From: Acidimicrobiia bacterium
Lineage (GTDB): Bacteria > Actinomycetota > Acidimicrobiia > Spongiisociales > Spongiisociaceae
NCBI GenBank assembly: GCA_021296345.1
Contig: JAGWAN010000007.1
Span: 1 to 51,977 of the forward strand
DNA: 51,977 bases
Direction of reading: 5' to 3'
A program made the position numbers and the translations under genes. The first letter of the stretch is position 1. Every line of letters begins with the position of its first letter. Shown piece by piece: positions 1 through 7,811 of the stretch. The notes below the pieces were generated by a model. It saw only the letters and a list, made by a program, of their open reading frames with translations. It did no database searches and was not told the origin of the DNA.

Positions 1-1
1 G

Positions 2-655
2 GAACACCCGATGGAGTCCGTCTACTACGCCATGTCCGGCAACGTGACAGCATCGGATAACTCCTTCGATAGGCGGATCGACCTTTCGCCCGGGGCGATG
101 GCACACATCGGGCACGACACGAGGTACGTGTTCGAGGCGGGTCCGGACGGCGCCGAGTTGATCGGTGGTCCCTGCCCGGCTGACGAGCGGCTCTACTCCC
201 ACCTCGAATACGAGCGGCGTCCCGGCGCACCGCAGACCGCGGGCGGGGGCCGGTTGGCGGCCCGGGGTGTCCGGATCTTCCACCGTGATCAGCCGACCGC
301 GATCGTCCCGATGATCGCCAGGGATGCCCGTCTGATCGTCTGGGCCGGAGTCGGGGCCTATACCGCCAACATGAACTACGTGGACATGCAGGCCGGAGAG
401 CGGAACAAGGACCATGTCCATGCCGAGTCGGAGGACACCATCTACATCCTCGACGGCAAGGGCAGCATCGAGGACCTGACCAACGGTCTGCGGCTGGAGT
501 TCGAGGCCGGGGACGTGGTTCATGTGCCGGTGGGGATCTGGCACGCAGTATCGGGCGACCGCGACGATCACGTCGAGAGCGTGGGCGGCCCGTGCCCCGC
601 AGATTGGAACATGCTGCGGATAGCCGGGCTCATGCCGGACGGTCCGCTGGGCTAG
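2..655 (+). CDS. bicupin-like protein, 5' end outside window
   Basis: The frame is open from the first bases of the window. An ATG at 11 exists, but the residues before and after it (EHPMESVYYAMSG) read as the middle of a cupin motif, so the gene very probably starts upstream. Two cupin halves are visible. The first ends around residue 65. The second has a full metal-binding pattern: HVHAESEDTIYILDG followed by HVPVGIWHAVSG, which supplies His, His, Glu and His ligands. Bicupins include dioxygenases, isomerases and decarboxylases, so the substrate cannot be named. It lies 120 bases upstream of an amidase and a cyclase on the same strand, which suggests a shared catabolic operon. That link is inference. 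Confidence 0.8.
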   Translation, partial: EHPMESVYYAMSGNVTASDNSFDRRIDLSPGAMAHIGHDTRYVFEAGPDGAELIGGPCPADERLYSHLEYERRPGAPQTAGGGRLAARGVRIFHRDQPTAIVPMIARDARLIVWAGVGAYTANMNYVDMQAGERNKDHVHAESEDTIYILDGKGSIEDLTNGLRLEFEAGDVVHVPVGIWHAVSGDRDDHVESVGGPCPADWNMLRIAGLMPDGPLG

Positions 656-774
656 GCGGTGCTGAAAACGACGAGGATAGGTTGGCCTGCGATGCCTCGA
701 TCCGAGGTTACGTTGCCTACTATCGGGCCAACCGGTGGCGTTTTTCGGTACCTCCCTCGAGACAGGAGTAAACG

Positions 775-1629
775 ATGGTCAACAAGGTCTCGATAGGTCT
801 GGTCCAAATCGGGGGCGAGCCCCTGGCGGCCGAGGAGAACCGCGACCTCACGACCCGATGGACGGAGCGCGCCTTCAATAAGGGGGCGGACATCGTGGTC
901 CTGCCCGAGATGATCATCCACGGATACGCCTTCGACTGGAGGGCGCTGGCCGAGACCGCCGAACCGGTGGACGGGCCGACCGTCAAGCAATGGACCGCTC
1001 TGGCGGCCGAGGCCAACGGGTACGTGGTCGGAGGGTTCTGCGAGCGGGACGGCGAATCGCTCTACAACACAGCGGTAGCGGTCGGCCCGGACGGAACCAT
1101 CCTCCACTACCGCAAGACCCACCTGTTCGCCAACGAGAAGATCGCTTTCCACGACGGCGACCTCGGCTTCCCGGTGGCCCACACCCGGTTCGGAACGATC
1201 GGATTGTGCGTCTGCTACGACCTTCGGTTCGTGGAGGTGGTACGGCTGATGGCCCTGAAGGGCGCCGACCTGATCTGCGTTCCGACCGCCTGGCTGCCCG
1301 GCTACGACAAGGAACGCTGGGACGAGGACGGAATGTGTCCCCAGGGCAAGGGGGCGGTCCTCCAGGCCAACCTCTCCCAGGTATACATCGCCTGCGCCTC
1401 CCAGGCCGGCCGTCACGGGGAGTTCGACTTTCTCGGCTCGTCGATCCTGGTCGACCCCTACGGCAAGCTCGCTGCCGGGCCGCTACCCGGCTCGGAGGAC
1501 GCCATCAGCGTCACGGAGGTCGACCTGGGCGCCGCCAAGCGAGCCCAGGTTCGGGGTGAGTTGATCGCTCCCCGGGCGGACCGCCGCACCGATCTCTACG
1601 GAATCTGGGAAGACGGTCTGCGGTACTAG
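775..1629 (+). CDS. nitrilase-superfamily carbon-nitrogen hydrolase
   Basis: A 284-residue protein, the normal length for a single-domain nitrilase-fold amidase. The catalytic triad is complete: Glu45 in VVLPEM, Lys114 in HYRKTHLF and Cys147 in LCVCYDLRF. Enzymes of this family hydrolyse non-peptide C-N bonds (amides, carbamoyl compounds, rarely nitriles) in the cytoplasm. The CYDLRF form around the cysteine resembles omega-amidase and carbamoylase branches more than true nitrilases, but the substrate is not determined. The ATG at 775 has an AGGAG six bases upstream (764-768), which fixes the start. The next gene is a cyclase-family hydrolase 71 bases downstream on the same strand, so the two may act in sequence on one amide or lactam substrate. 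Confidence 0.92.
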   Translation: MVNKVSIGLVQIGGEPLAAEENRDLTTRWTERAFNKGADIVVLPEMIIHGYAFDWRALAETAEPVDGPTVKQWTALAAEANGYVVGGFCERDGESLYNTAVAVGPDGTILHYRKTHLFANEKIAFHDGDLGFPVAHTRFGTIGLCVCYDLRFVEVVRLMALKGADLICVPTAWLPGYDKERWDEDGMCPQGKGAVLQANLSQVYIACASQAGRHGEFDFLGSSILVDPYGKLAAGPLPGSEDAISVTEVDLGAAKRAQVRGELIAPRADRRTDLYGIWEDGLRY

Positions 1630-1700
1630 CGCAAGGCAGACCGGTCTCGTGTTCTGCTCCCTACCATCCATCCACACACTGACATCGGAGGTAAACCGAA

Positions 1701-2528
1701 ATGAAGCTCGTCGATCTCTCCCACCCGATCAACATCCACACGCCGGGTTGGGTGGGATATCCCGGATCCAAGATCTATTACACCCAGACCTTGCAGACCA
1801 ACCGGGTGGTGTCGCAAAGGATCGAGTCTTCGCTGCATGTGGGAACCCACCTAGACGGTCCGATGCACATGGCCGACGGGGGCGGCGACATGGCCTCGCT
1901 CCCGCTCACCAAGCTGATCCACGAAGGGGTCATCGTCGACGTGTCCGACGAGGTGAGCGACTGGAGCATCATCACGCCCGAGATGATCACCTCCAAGGTG
2001 GAGGTCAAGAAGGGCGACATCTTGATCATCCACACCGGCTACCACCGCTACTACGAGGGAAAGCCAGAGCAGGACCTGACCCGCTATTTCTGCATGCATC
2101 CGGGCGGGACGAGGGAACTGGCCGAGTGGATGCTTGAGATGGAACTGGCGTGGTGGGGAATCGACGCCGGCTCGGGCGATCACCCCATGAACACGACCAT
2201 ACGCCACATGCGGCCCGACCTCACCAGGCGGTTCGAGCAGAAGGTGGGCATGCCGGTGAGGGATTACTTCGGCGAGTACACCTACACCCACCATCGGAGC
2301 GGGCGGGAGATCACCGAGGACCTCTTCCCCCTCCACTACCTGGCCTTCCCGAAGGGCTGCATCCATGCAGAGAACGTGGGCGGCGACATCGAGAAGGTGC
2401 TGAACCAGCGATGCATCATCGGCGCATTCCCGTGGAAGTTCGAAGGCGGAGAGTCCTGCCCGTGCCGCATCATCGCCTTCTTCGACGTCGGCGACCTGTC
2501 CGTGGAGGAGATGTTCCAGGCCGTCTGA
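1701..2528 (+). CDS. cyclase family protein (kynurenine formamidase-like)
   Basis: A 275-residue protein with the family signature HVGTHLDGPMH at residues 46-56. These His and Asp residues bind metal in kynurenine formamidase and related putative cyclases. The N-terminal VDLSHPI is also typical of the family. Known members hydrolyse N-formylkynurenine or isatin, or open other amides and lactones. The start is well supported: GGAGGT at 1687-1692 sits eight bases before the ATG. It follows the nitrilase-fold amidase at 71 bases, so co-transcription is likely. Isatin hydrolase or a lactone/lactam hydrolase are alternatives to kynurenine formamidase; no other tryptophan-pathway gene is visible nearby. 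Confidence 0.88.
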   Translation: MKLVDLSHPINIHTPGWVGYPGSKIYYTQTLQTNRVVSQRIESSLHVGTHLDGPMHMADGGGDMASLPLTKLIHEGVIVDVSDEVSDWSIITPEMITSKVEVKKGDILIIHTGYHRYYEGKPEQDLTRYFCMHPGGTRELAEWMLEMELAWWGIDAGSGDHPMNTTIRHMRPDLTRRFEQKVGMPVRDYFGEYTYTHHRSGREITEDLFPLHYLAFPKGCIHAENVGGDIEKVLNQRCIIGAFPWKFEGGESCPCRIIAFFDVGDLSVEEMFQAV

Positions 2529-2682
2529 TCCCCGGGCGGAACCGGTAAGAACTTCCATCCCCGTCCCTCCCCATCCGGATCGGGACTCCTACCCGAGAGG
2601 TCACCAATCTTCAGATGATCGGCAGGTCTGACCAAGGCGGCCGGCGCCTGCGGGAGGAACTCCGCAGCTAGCCTCCGCCGGC

Positions 2683-2925
2683 ATGAGGTCAAACGACGAG
2701 GCTTTGGTACGGGTCGAAGATGTAGTCATGCATTACCCCGTGCGGATGGACGGGGCCTTCGGTCGCCTCCGCCGACTCAGGGCCGTGGACGGGGTCAGCC
2801 TTTCGATCTCAGAGGGGGAAGCTCTGGGTCTGGTGGGAGAGTCGGGCTGCGGTAAGTCGACCATCGCCAAGCTGATCCTGAGGCTATTGACCCGAGCAGC
2901 GGACGGATCGTATTCATGGGAAAGA
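2683..2925 (+). pseudogene. 5' fragment of an oligopeptide-type ABC ATPase
   Basis: The first 65 or so residues are the N-terminus of an OppF/DppF-type ATPase: VRVEDVVMHYPVR, the segment RLRAVDGVSLSI, and a perfect Walker A, GESGCGKST. Just after it the frame is lost. The expected continuation LLDPSSGRIVFMG is encoded in the next frame, which means one base was lost near 2889. ABC homology then stops at about 2925, before the Q-loop, signature and Walker B, so this cannot be a working ATPase. No permease or binding protein lies beside it. Downstream the frame runs into a fragment of an unrelated gene, forming a 154-codon chimera. Confidence 0.8.
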
Positions 2926-3147
2926 AGAAATCGTCGACATCCGACCATTACAAGAACGAACACGGCTCGCCGGGTCGAGAGGATCCTGAATGTCAAACGA
3001 CCTACCAGCCTAAGGATGCTGGACCAACTACGGGACTTGGCAATACTCACCGAAATGGCGCCCGGACCGCGACGGCAGCGCCGTTTTATGGCCACGGAGA
3101 TACTGAAGGCGCTAGAGGCCGAAGACGCCAACAATCCCCCGACCTAG
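2926..3147 (+). pseudogene. C-terminal fragment of a Fic-family protein
   Basis: The reading frame that begins in the ABC fragment continues into about 70 residues resembling the C-terminal winged-helix part of Fic/DOC adenylyltransferases: PTSLRMLDQLRDLAILTE, then GPRRQRRFMATEILKAL. The catalytic HPFxxGNGR core is absent, so this is a remnant. It is fused in frame to the ABC fragment, so a 154-residue chimeric protein could in principle still be made. The family assignment is by remembered similarity to Fic C-termini and is only moderately secure. A different, nearly complete Fic gene lies at 45442-46789. Confidence 0.5.
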
Positions 3148-3161
3148 ATGATTAGTTCCTA

Positions 3162-3182
3162 ATGGGGTCCGGCGGATCCCAT
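3162..3182. terminator. hairpin between convergent genes
   Basis: The bases ATGGGGTCC and GGATCCCAT flank a GGC loop, giving a nine-pair stem with one G-T pair. It lies between the end of the chimeric pseudogene on the plus strand and the end of the lactonase gene on the minus strand, where a bidirectional terminator would be expected. There is no clear T-run, so intrinsic termination is inferred, not shown. Confidence 0.4.
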
Positions 3183-3194
3183 GGAACAGACCGT

Positions 3195-4265
3195 CTAGAG
3201 GCCAAGCAGCCGGCGTGGGTTCTTCACCAGGATGCATTCCAGCGTGGTGTCGTCGACTCCGGCGTGGCGTAACCCGGGCACGATGTTTCTCAGGATGTGT
3301 GCGTATCCGTGGCCCCCGTATCGGGTGAGCTGGGTCTTGTAGCAGGTGTCCTGGGACACCAGAATCTGGTCGCGGTAACCGAGGGCCAGCAGCTTGAGCA
3401 GGTGTTCGTGGCGTTGGGAGTCATGGCTGTTGTAGCTGAAGTCGATGGAGTCGTAGTAGTTCTCCAGCCCGAAGTTGTCGAACGCGATGAACACGCCCAG
3501 GTCCGCCACGCGCCTCTGGTAGTCGAGGTTCATGTACCCGTCCATGTGGCACATGTTGATCTTTCGCGGGTCGACGCCCTTGCGTAGCACGAACTTGGCG
3601 ACGTCAGGTGCGATCCTGCCCCTCGCCCCGAAATAGGGATGGATGTAAAGCGGGAGGCCCGTTTGCTTCTGAGCCTCGCATGCGGCGTCGAGGACCTTCC
3701 ACTCGTCGTCCTCAACCGGTTGGCTGAGCCCGATCTCGCCGATCACCCCCGGCCTGATGCCGGTCCCGTCGATGCCGTCCTCGATCTCTGAGAGGATCCT
3801 CTCGGCGAGCATTCGCGTGCTCGACGTCCTCACGTACTCCGGATGGGAGGCTTGGATGTAGAACCCACACCCGGCGATCACGTTGACACCGGCCTCCACC
3901 GAAACCGTCCTGAGTCCGGCCGGGTAGAGCTGGCGGGACGGTGGGCGGGCGCCGATCGGAGTCGCGTCCACGATGGTCTTCCCGCCGTACTCGGCGAATC
4001 CCGAAATCTCGGAGATGGCCAGGTCCACCTCGTCCAGGACCATGAAGTCCGGGAACTTGGAGTGATCACGGCGCCATTCACCGAGCATGTGAATCTTCGG
4101 TGGACCGTATTGGGCGTCCGGATGGTGCACCCTGTACGACTGCCGCATATCGAGGAAGATATGCTCGTGAACGAGCACTATCCCGAGATCTTCGGTGGAA
4201 ACCGGACCCGTCACGGTCATGACAATTCGTTGCGGCTCGCCAGGGGCTAGCCCACTCGACGTCAT
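3195..4265 (-). CDS. phosphotriesterase-like lactonase/hydrolase
   Basis: A TIM-barrel metalloenzyme of the phosphotriesterase family, 356 residues from the preferred start. It has the N-terminal HEH metal pair (VLVHEHIF), the bridging-residue region GVIGEIGLS with a glutamate instead of the carboxylated lysine of phosphotriesterase (as in the PHP-type branch), His in YIHPYFG and MCHMDG, and the late Asp in LVSQDTCYK. Most such proteins are lactonases, and phosphotriester activity is usually minor. A TTG at 4271 is in frame, but GGGAG then abuts it directly. The ATG at 4265 has that GGGAG at a normal six-base spacing and is preferred. It is divergent from an esterase gene. Confidence 0.88.
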   Translation of the reverse strand: MTSSGLAPGEPQRIVMTVTGPVSTEDLGIVLVHEHIFLDMRQSYRVHHPDAQYGPPKIHMLGEWRRDHSKFPDFMVLDEVDLAISEISGFAEYGGKTIVDATPIGARPPSRQLYPAGLRTVSVEAGVNVIAGCGFYIQASHPEYVRTSSTRMLAERILSEIEDGIDGTGIRPGVIGEIGLSQPVEDDEWKVLDAACEAQKQTGLPLYIHPYFGARGRIAPDVAKFVLRKGVDPRKINMCHMDGYMNLDYQRRVADLGVFIAFDNFGLENYYDSIDFSYNSHDSQRHEHLLKLLALGYRDQILVSQDTCYKTQLTRYGGHGYAHILRNIVPGLRHAGVDDTTLECILVKNPRRLLGL

Positions 4266-4302
4266 TGCCAACTCCCGTCGATGCGGCTACCGGCAATGCC
4301 CG

Positions 4303-4308
4303 ATAGTA
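4303..4308 (-). promoter_or_regulatory. possible -10 element of the lactonase gene
   Basis: Read on the minus strand the bases are TACTAT, a good -10 match, about 38 bases before the preferred ATG. No convincing -35 hexamer is seen at 16-18 bases, so support is weak. Confidence 0.25.
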
Positions 4309-4396
4309 ACGGTGCGACAGCGGCGGGTTCCACACGCTGATGCCGGCAGCCTCCCAAGGCTAAGGGACCAACGGGATCGCCTTCGTGAGCAGCTAG

Positions 4397-4417
4397 CTGG
4401 CCAGTAGCCTGGGCCAG
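4397..4417. promoter_or_regulatory. inverted repeat upstream of the esterase
   Basis: CTGGCC and GGCCAG are separated by nine bases in the divergent intergenic region, beside the palindrome AGCTAGCT at 4391-4398. The position, 35 bases before the esterase ATG, would suit an operator. No regulator gene is adjacent. Confidence 0.25.
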
Positions 4418-4451
4418 GAGAATCGTCGTCGCGGGCAAGCAAGGAGAGACA

Positions 4452-5420
4452 ATGGTCACGTTCGAAGATCGCCTCGATGAGGAGAGCAAGGCCGTCCTGG
4501 AGATGATCCCGGAGAGCTTGCTGGATCTGTCCGACATACCAGCCGCTCGGGCTGCGATCGAAGGTCTCATGGCCGCCATGTTCGCCTCGGCTCCCGAGAT
4601 TCCCGGCGTCGAGACGGAGGACCATTGGGTACCCGGAGCGCCGGGAGACCCGGACGTGATGGTCCGCGTGTACACCCCGTCGGGTATCGAGGGACCGGTT
4701 CCTGCGCTGTATTGGATTCACGGTGGAGGAATGGTGCTGGGGGACGTCCCGATGGACGATCTCAACTGCAAGGGAGTCGCCCTCGAAATGGGCTGTGTGG
4801 TGGCGTCGGTGGAGTACCGTCTGGCGCCTGAACATCCCCACCCCGCTCCGATCGAGGACTGCTACGCCGGTTTGAAGTGGCTGGCGGAGAACGCGGACAG
4901 CCTAGGAGTGGACAGCAGCAGGATCGCCATCGGTGGCGCCTCAGCAGGTGGCGGGCTGGCCGCCGCTCTGGCTCTGTTGGCGAGGGATCGCGCAGAGGTA
5001 CAGGTCATCTTCCAGCAGCTCGTCTATCCCATGCTGGACGACCGGAACATCACTCCCGCCAGCCACTATGTCCAACACCCCAAGGTCTGGAACCGGAAGG
5101 CCAACATCGCCGGGTGGAGCGCCCTGTTGGGGAAGCCGGCCGGTTCGGACGGTGTCTCTCCCTACGCTTCTCCGGCCCGAGCCGAGGACCTGTCGGGCCT
5201 GCCCCCGGCCTTCATCATCGTCGGCGAACTGGACCTATTCGTGGATGAGGACATCGAATATGCGCAACGCCTGATCCAGGCGGGCGTCCCTGTCGAGTTG
5301 CATGTGTTCCCCGGAGCCTTCCATGGCAGCGACCTCATGGTGCCCACATGCGAGAACAGCCAGCGTTGGGCGACGATCAGAACAGCAGCCCTGCGCCAAG
5401 CTCTGCACGGAAGCGCCTGA
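4452..5420 (+). CDS. alpha/beta hydrolase, HSL-type (lipase family IV) esterase
   Basis: A 322-residue protein with all parts of the hormone-sensitive-lipase family: the oxyanion motif HGGG at residues 90-93, the nucleophile elbow GGASAGG with Ser164, Asp261 in VGELDLFVDE and His291 in FPGAFHGSD. These cytosolic enzymes hydrolyse short-chain carboxyl esters. The ATG at 4452 is preceded by AAGGAGA at about the right distance. It is divergent from the lactonase across 186 bases. Together with the upstream amidase, cyclase and lactonase it makes a neighbourhood rich in ester and amide hydrolases. The natural substrate cannot be read from the sequence. Confidence 0.93.
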   Translation: MVTFEDRLDEESKAVLEMIPESLLDLSDIPAARAAIEGLMAAMFASAPEIPGVETEDHWVPGAPGDPDVMVRVYTPSGIEGPVPALYWIHGGGMVLGDVPMDDLNCKGVALEMGCVVASVEYRLAPEHPHPAPIEDCYAGLKWLAENADSLGVDSSRIAIGGASAGGGLAAALALLARDRAEVQVIFQQLVYPMLDDRNITPASHYVQHPKVWNRKANIAGWSALLGKPAGSDGVSPYASPARAEDLSGLPPAFIIVGELDLFVDEDIEYAQRLIQAGVPVELHVFPGAFHGSDLMVPTCENSQRWATIRTAALRQALHGSA

Positions 5421-5820
5421 CACAAGAGCATGACGCAGCGGGACGTCCCTCGCGACTGGAGGTCCAGGCCACGGTCGGTTCGACAGGGAGTTCTTTAGGC
5501 CAACCGGTTCCTGGAACCCAGGTACCGGCCACCAGAACGACTACGAAACCCCCGATGATTCCGGTAACCAACACCGTTGTCTGCCCGTCAGCGGCCGCCT
5601 GCTCCGACTGCTCGGCCGAGGACACGATGCTGCGATCAGGTCCTCCACTAGTCCGGCAATCTCCGCCGCGAGCGCGGCGAGAACCCCGTCGCTCGATGAG
5701 ATCAACCGTTGCTCGACGGCTGCCATCGACAGCCTGTCTTTAGAGGTGATGCGCCGGGCGCGCGGTGGGCAGCCGGCTTGATATGACCCCTGGGAGTCAG
5801 ACACGTTGGTTGGGTTCAGG
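5421..5820. other. gene-poor interval with possible decayed minus-strand membrane ORF
   Basis: No convincing gene lies here. On the minus strand one short frame carries a helical stretch (EQRLISSSDGVLAALAAEI), and an overlapping frame ending at 5377 carries a hydrophobic segment (TTVLVTGIIGGFVVVLVAG). Joined by a frameshift near 5620 they could be the remains of a small membrane protein. Family unknown. A quasi-palindrome, TGACCCCTGGGAGTCA, at 5784-5799 just beyond the helicase stop could help terminate it. Confidence 0.25.
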
Positions 5821-7137
5821 TCAGTTTCTCGCTCCGGCCGGTGCCCGCTTGTTGCGACTCTTGGATGCCGACCGCCTGCGGTTGCTGCGCGGATGCCGAG
5901 ACCGGTTCTTGTTGGTCGGGCGTCCCGGCCTGCCGTTTTGCCTCCTGCGGGTCGTGGGTTGCCGGCCTGGGTTGGCGGGAGCCCTGCGGGGCTTGGGGCG
6001 GCGTGCTTTCCGGTCGAGCGGTTGGATGTCGGTGAGGTCCACATCGGTGACCGGCTGCCGCAGTCCCAGCCGGCGTTTCATGTGTCGGAGTTCTTTGATC
6101 TGATCGGGTGGGACGAGCGAGACCACGATGCCTTCCTTGCCGGCTCGGGCGGTGCGGCCTGATCGGTGGAGATAGGCCTTGTGATCGGCAGGAAGGTCGT
6201 AGTGGATGATGGCGCTGACATCCTCGACGTGGATGCCTCGTGCCACAACATCGGTAGCGACCAGCGCCTGCACCCTTCCTGAAGCGAATTCCTTCAGCGC
6301 CCTGGTGCGTTGGTTCTGGTTCCGGCCACCGTGGATCGCGGCGGTCAAGACGCCTGCTCGACTGAGCTGGCGGGCTACCCGATCGGAGCCGCGGCGGGTT
6401 CGGCAGAAGACGATCGTGGGTCCCGCGGCATCGATCGTGCGCGCACTGACCTCGATACGCTTCGTCCTGTCCACGTGCCAGAACACATGGTCCGCATCAA
6501 CTACGTCGGGAGTCCCCTGACCTACTTCGTGCCGTACAGGGCGGTGCTGGTAGTCGCGGGTGAGTGAGGCGACTTCGCTGTCCAGCGTGGCGGAGAACAA
6601 CATCGTCTGCCGCTCATTCGCGGTCTGGTCGAGCAGGCGCCGGACGGCGGGGATGAACCCCATGTCGGCCATGCGGTCGGCCTCGTCTATGACGACGATC
6701 TCCACCGCGGAGAGGTCGGCGACACCTTGATGTATCAGGTCTTCGAGGCGCCCGGGGCAGGCCACCAGTATGTCGACACCTCCGCGGAGGGCCCTGATCT
6801 GGGGGCCGTAGCCCACGCCGCCGTAGACGACCGCCACGCGAACCTTTCCTGAGAAGGTACGAAGATCGCTTGCGATCTGGTCGGCGAGCTCGCGGGTCGG
6901 GGCCAGCACGAGCCCTTCCGGCCTGCGCGGTTGGGCACGGCCTACTCTGGCCACGAGGGGAATCCCAAAGGCCAGGGTCTTGCCCGAGCCGGTGGGAGCC
7001 CGACCGCACACGTCGCGGCCCTTCAATGCGTCGGCCAACGTGGCCGCCTGGATATCGAACGGTTTGGTGATGCCGCGCCGGCTAAGGGCGTGGCCTATGG
7101 GTTGGGGTACGCCCAGCTGGGCGAATGTGGTGGACAT
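5821..7137 (-). CDS. DEAD-box ATP-dependent RNA helicase
   Basis: A 438-residue protein with the full DEAD-box motif set: Q-motif region at residues 5-30 (FAQLGVPQPI, then FDIQAAT), motif I APTGSGKT at 47-54, PTRELA at 80-85, DEAD at 151-154, SAT at 182-184 and HRSGRTAR at 324-331. From about residue 375 the tail is strongly basic (Arg, Lys, Pro, Asn), as in RhlE/CsdA-like helicases, where such tails bind RNA. It probably acts in ribosome assembly or mRNA decay in the cytoplasm. The ATG at 7137 is a natural start. The roughly 300 bases upstream contain no gene and could form a long leader, but no cold-shock element is recognisable. Confidence 0.95.
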   Translation of the reverse strand: MSTTFAQLGVPQPIGHALSRRGITKPFDIQAATLADALKGRDVCGRAPTGSGKTLAFGIPLVARVGRAQPRRPEGLVLAPTRELADQIASDLRTFSGKVRVAVVYGGVGYGPQIRALRGGVDILVACPGRLEDLIHQGVADLSAVEIVVIDEADRMADMGFIPAVRRLLDQTANERQTMLFSATLDSEVASLTRDYQHRPVRHEVGQGTPDVVDADHVFWHVDRTKRIEVSARTIDAAGPTIVFCRTRRGSDRVARQLSRAGVLTAAIHGGRNQNQRTRALKEFASGRVQALVATDVVARGIHVEDVSAIIHYDLPADHKAYLHRSGRTARAGKEGIVVSLVPPDQIKELRHMKRRLGLRQPVTDVDLTDIQPLDRKARRPKPRRAPANPGRQPTTRRRQNGRPGRPTNKNRSRHPRSNRRRSASKSRNKRAPAGARN

Positions 7138-7404
7138 TGGTCTCCTCAGCCCGCGCGACGGCGGACTTCTCAGGGGTTCGGTGGCGCCTCAATACGGCGA
7201 TGCCTCGATAAGGGCGATAAAGGAAGAGAGGTCTCTCAGGTTTGGGTCACGATGACTGGAAGAACCAAGACCCGTCTGCGAACCCACCAACCGGCCTAGT
7301 AGCCGGATCGCGAGTGAGAATACCACATCTGGCCGCGCGATCACGACTCCGATGACTGCAGGGCGGCTTGGAGACGGTGCCACATGGCGCGTTCGTCACG
7401 CTCC

Positions 7405-7438
7405 GAGCGTCACTAACGCGCCCGCGTCAGTGACGCTC
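7405..7438. terminator. long imperfect hairpin at the stop codon of the RHH gene
   Basis: GAGCGTCACT at 7405-7414 pairs perfectly with AGTGACGCTC at 7429-7438. Inside the loop ACGCG pairs with CGCGT around a CC, so the whole 34 bases fold into a 16-step stem with a single A-C mismatch. It begins in the stop codon of the ribbon-helix-helix gene. There is no T-run on either side, so it may be a terminator, an mRNA stabiliser or a protein-binding palindrome. Confidence 0.45.
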
Positions 7439-7715
7439 ATGCAACTTGTCGGGCTGCCATCCGCGACGCCGCGGCGGCGTCCCTGTCGACCTGGGCCTGC
7501 TCAACGATCTCGTCCTCAGTGATGACCCCGTGCTCGGCCTCGAAGTCGCGGATCAACTCGCCAATTGCCGAGAGGCGCCGGTCTGTGGCTACCCGTTGTG
7601 CCATGGCACCGGCGACCCACTCGCTCACCGATAGGGAACGACCATCCCCCACCGCCGCTCGAGCCTCTTCGAGCAGATCCTCGTCCACCGTGATCGTGAC
7701 CTGCCGTTTACTCAC
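7437..7715 (-). CDS. ribbon-helix-helix (CopG-like) antitoxin-type protein
   Basis: A 92-residue protein starting at a GTG. The N-terminus (RQVTITVDEDLLEEARAAVG, then SLSVSEWVAGAMA) is a classic ribbon-helix-helix strand followed by two helices. The acidic C-terminus (FEAEHGVITEDEIVEQA) matches VapB/MazE-type antitoxins that wrap around a toxin. No toxin gene follows: downstream lies only the long hairpin and a 299-base gap before the helicase. It is therefore an orphan antitoxin or a stand-alone repressor. It is divergent from the exonuclease-DinG-RecQ fusion, with 96 bases between the start codons, so it may regulate that gene. That is inference. Confidence 0.75.
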   Translation of the reverse strand: MSKRQVTITVDEDLLEEARAAVGDGRSLSVSEWVAGAMAQRVATDRRLSAIGELIRDFEAEHGVITEDEIVEQAQVDRDAAAASRMAARQVA

Positions 7716-7732
7716 ACAACCAACATATCAGG

Positions 7733-7755
7733 GAGATCGGGAACCACGTGATCTC
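7733..7755. promoter_or_regulatory. inverted repeat in the shared promoter region
   Basis: GAGATC and GATCTC are separated by 11 bases in the 96-base interval between the divergent ribbon-helix-helix gene and the large helicase fusion. A site here could let the RHH protein control itself and the helicase cassette. No clear -35/-10 pair was recognised. Confidence 0.35.
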
Positions 7756-7811
7756 AGGCCGATCGCCGATGACCGACTACCAACTAGGAACTAAGCATCA
7801 CCGGCACGGGA

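Noticed and set aside
4263..4271. TTG at 4271 as the lactonase start
   Set aside because: The GGGAG site would touch the TTG with no spacer. The ATG at 4265 has normal spacing.
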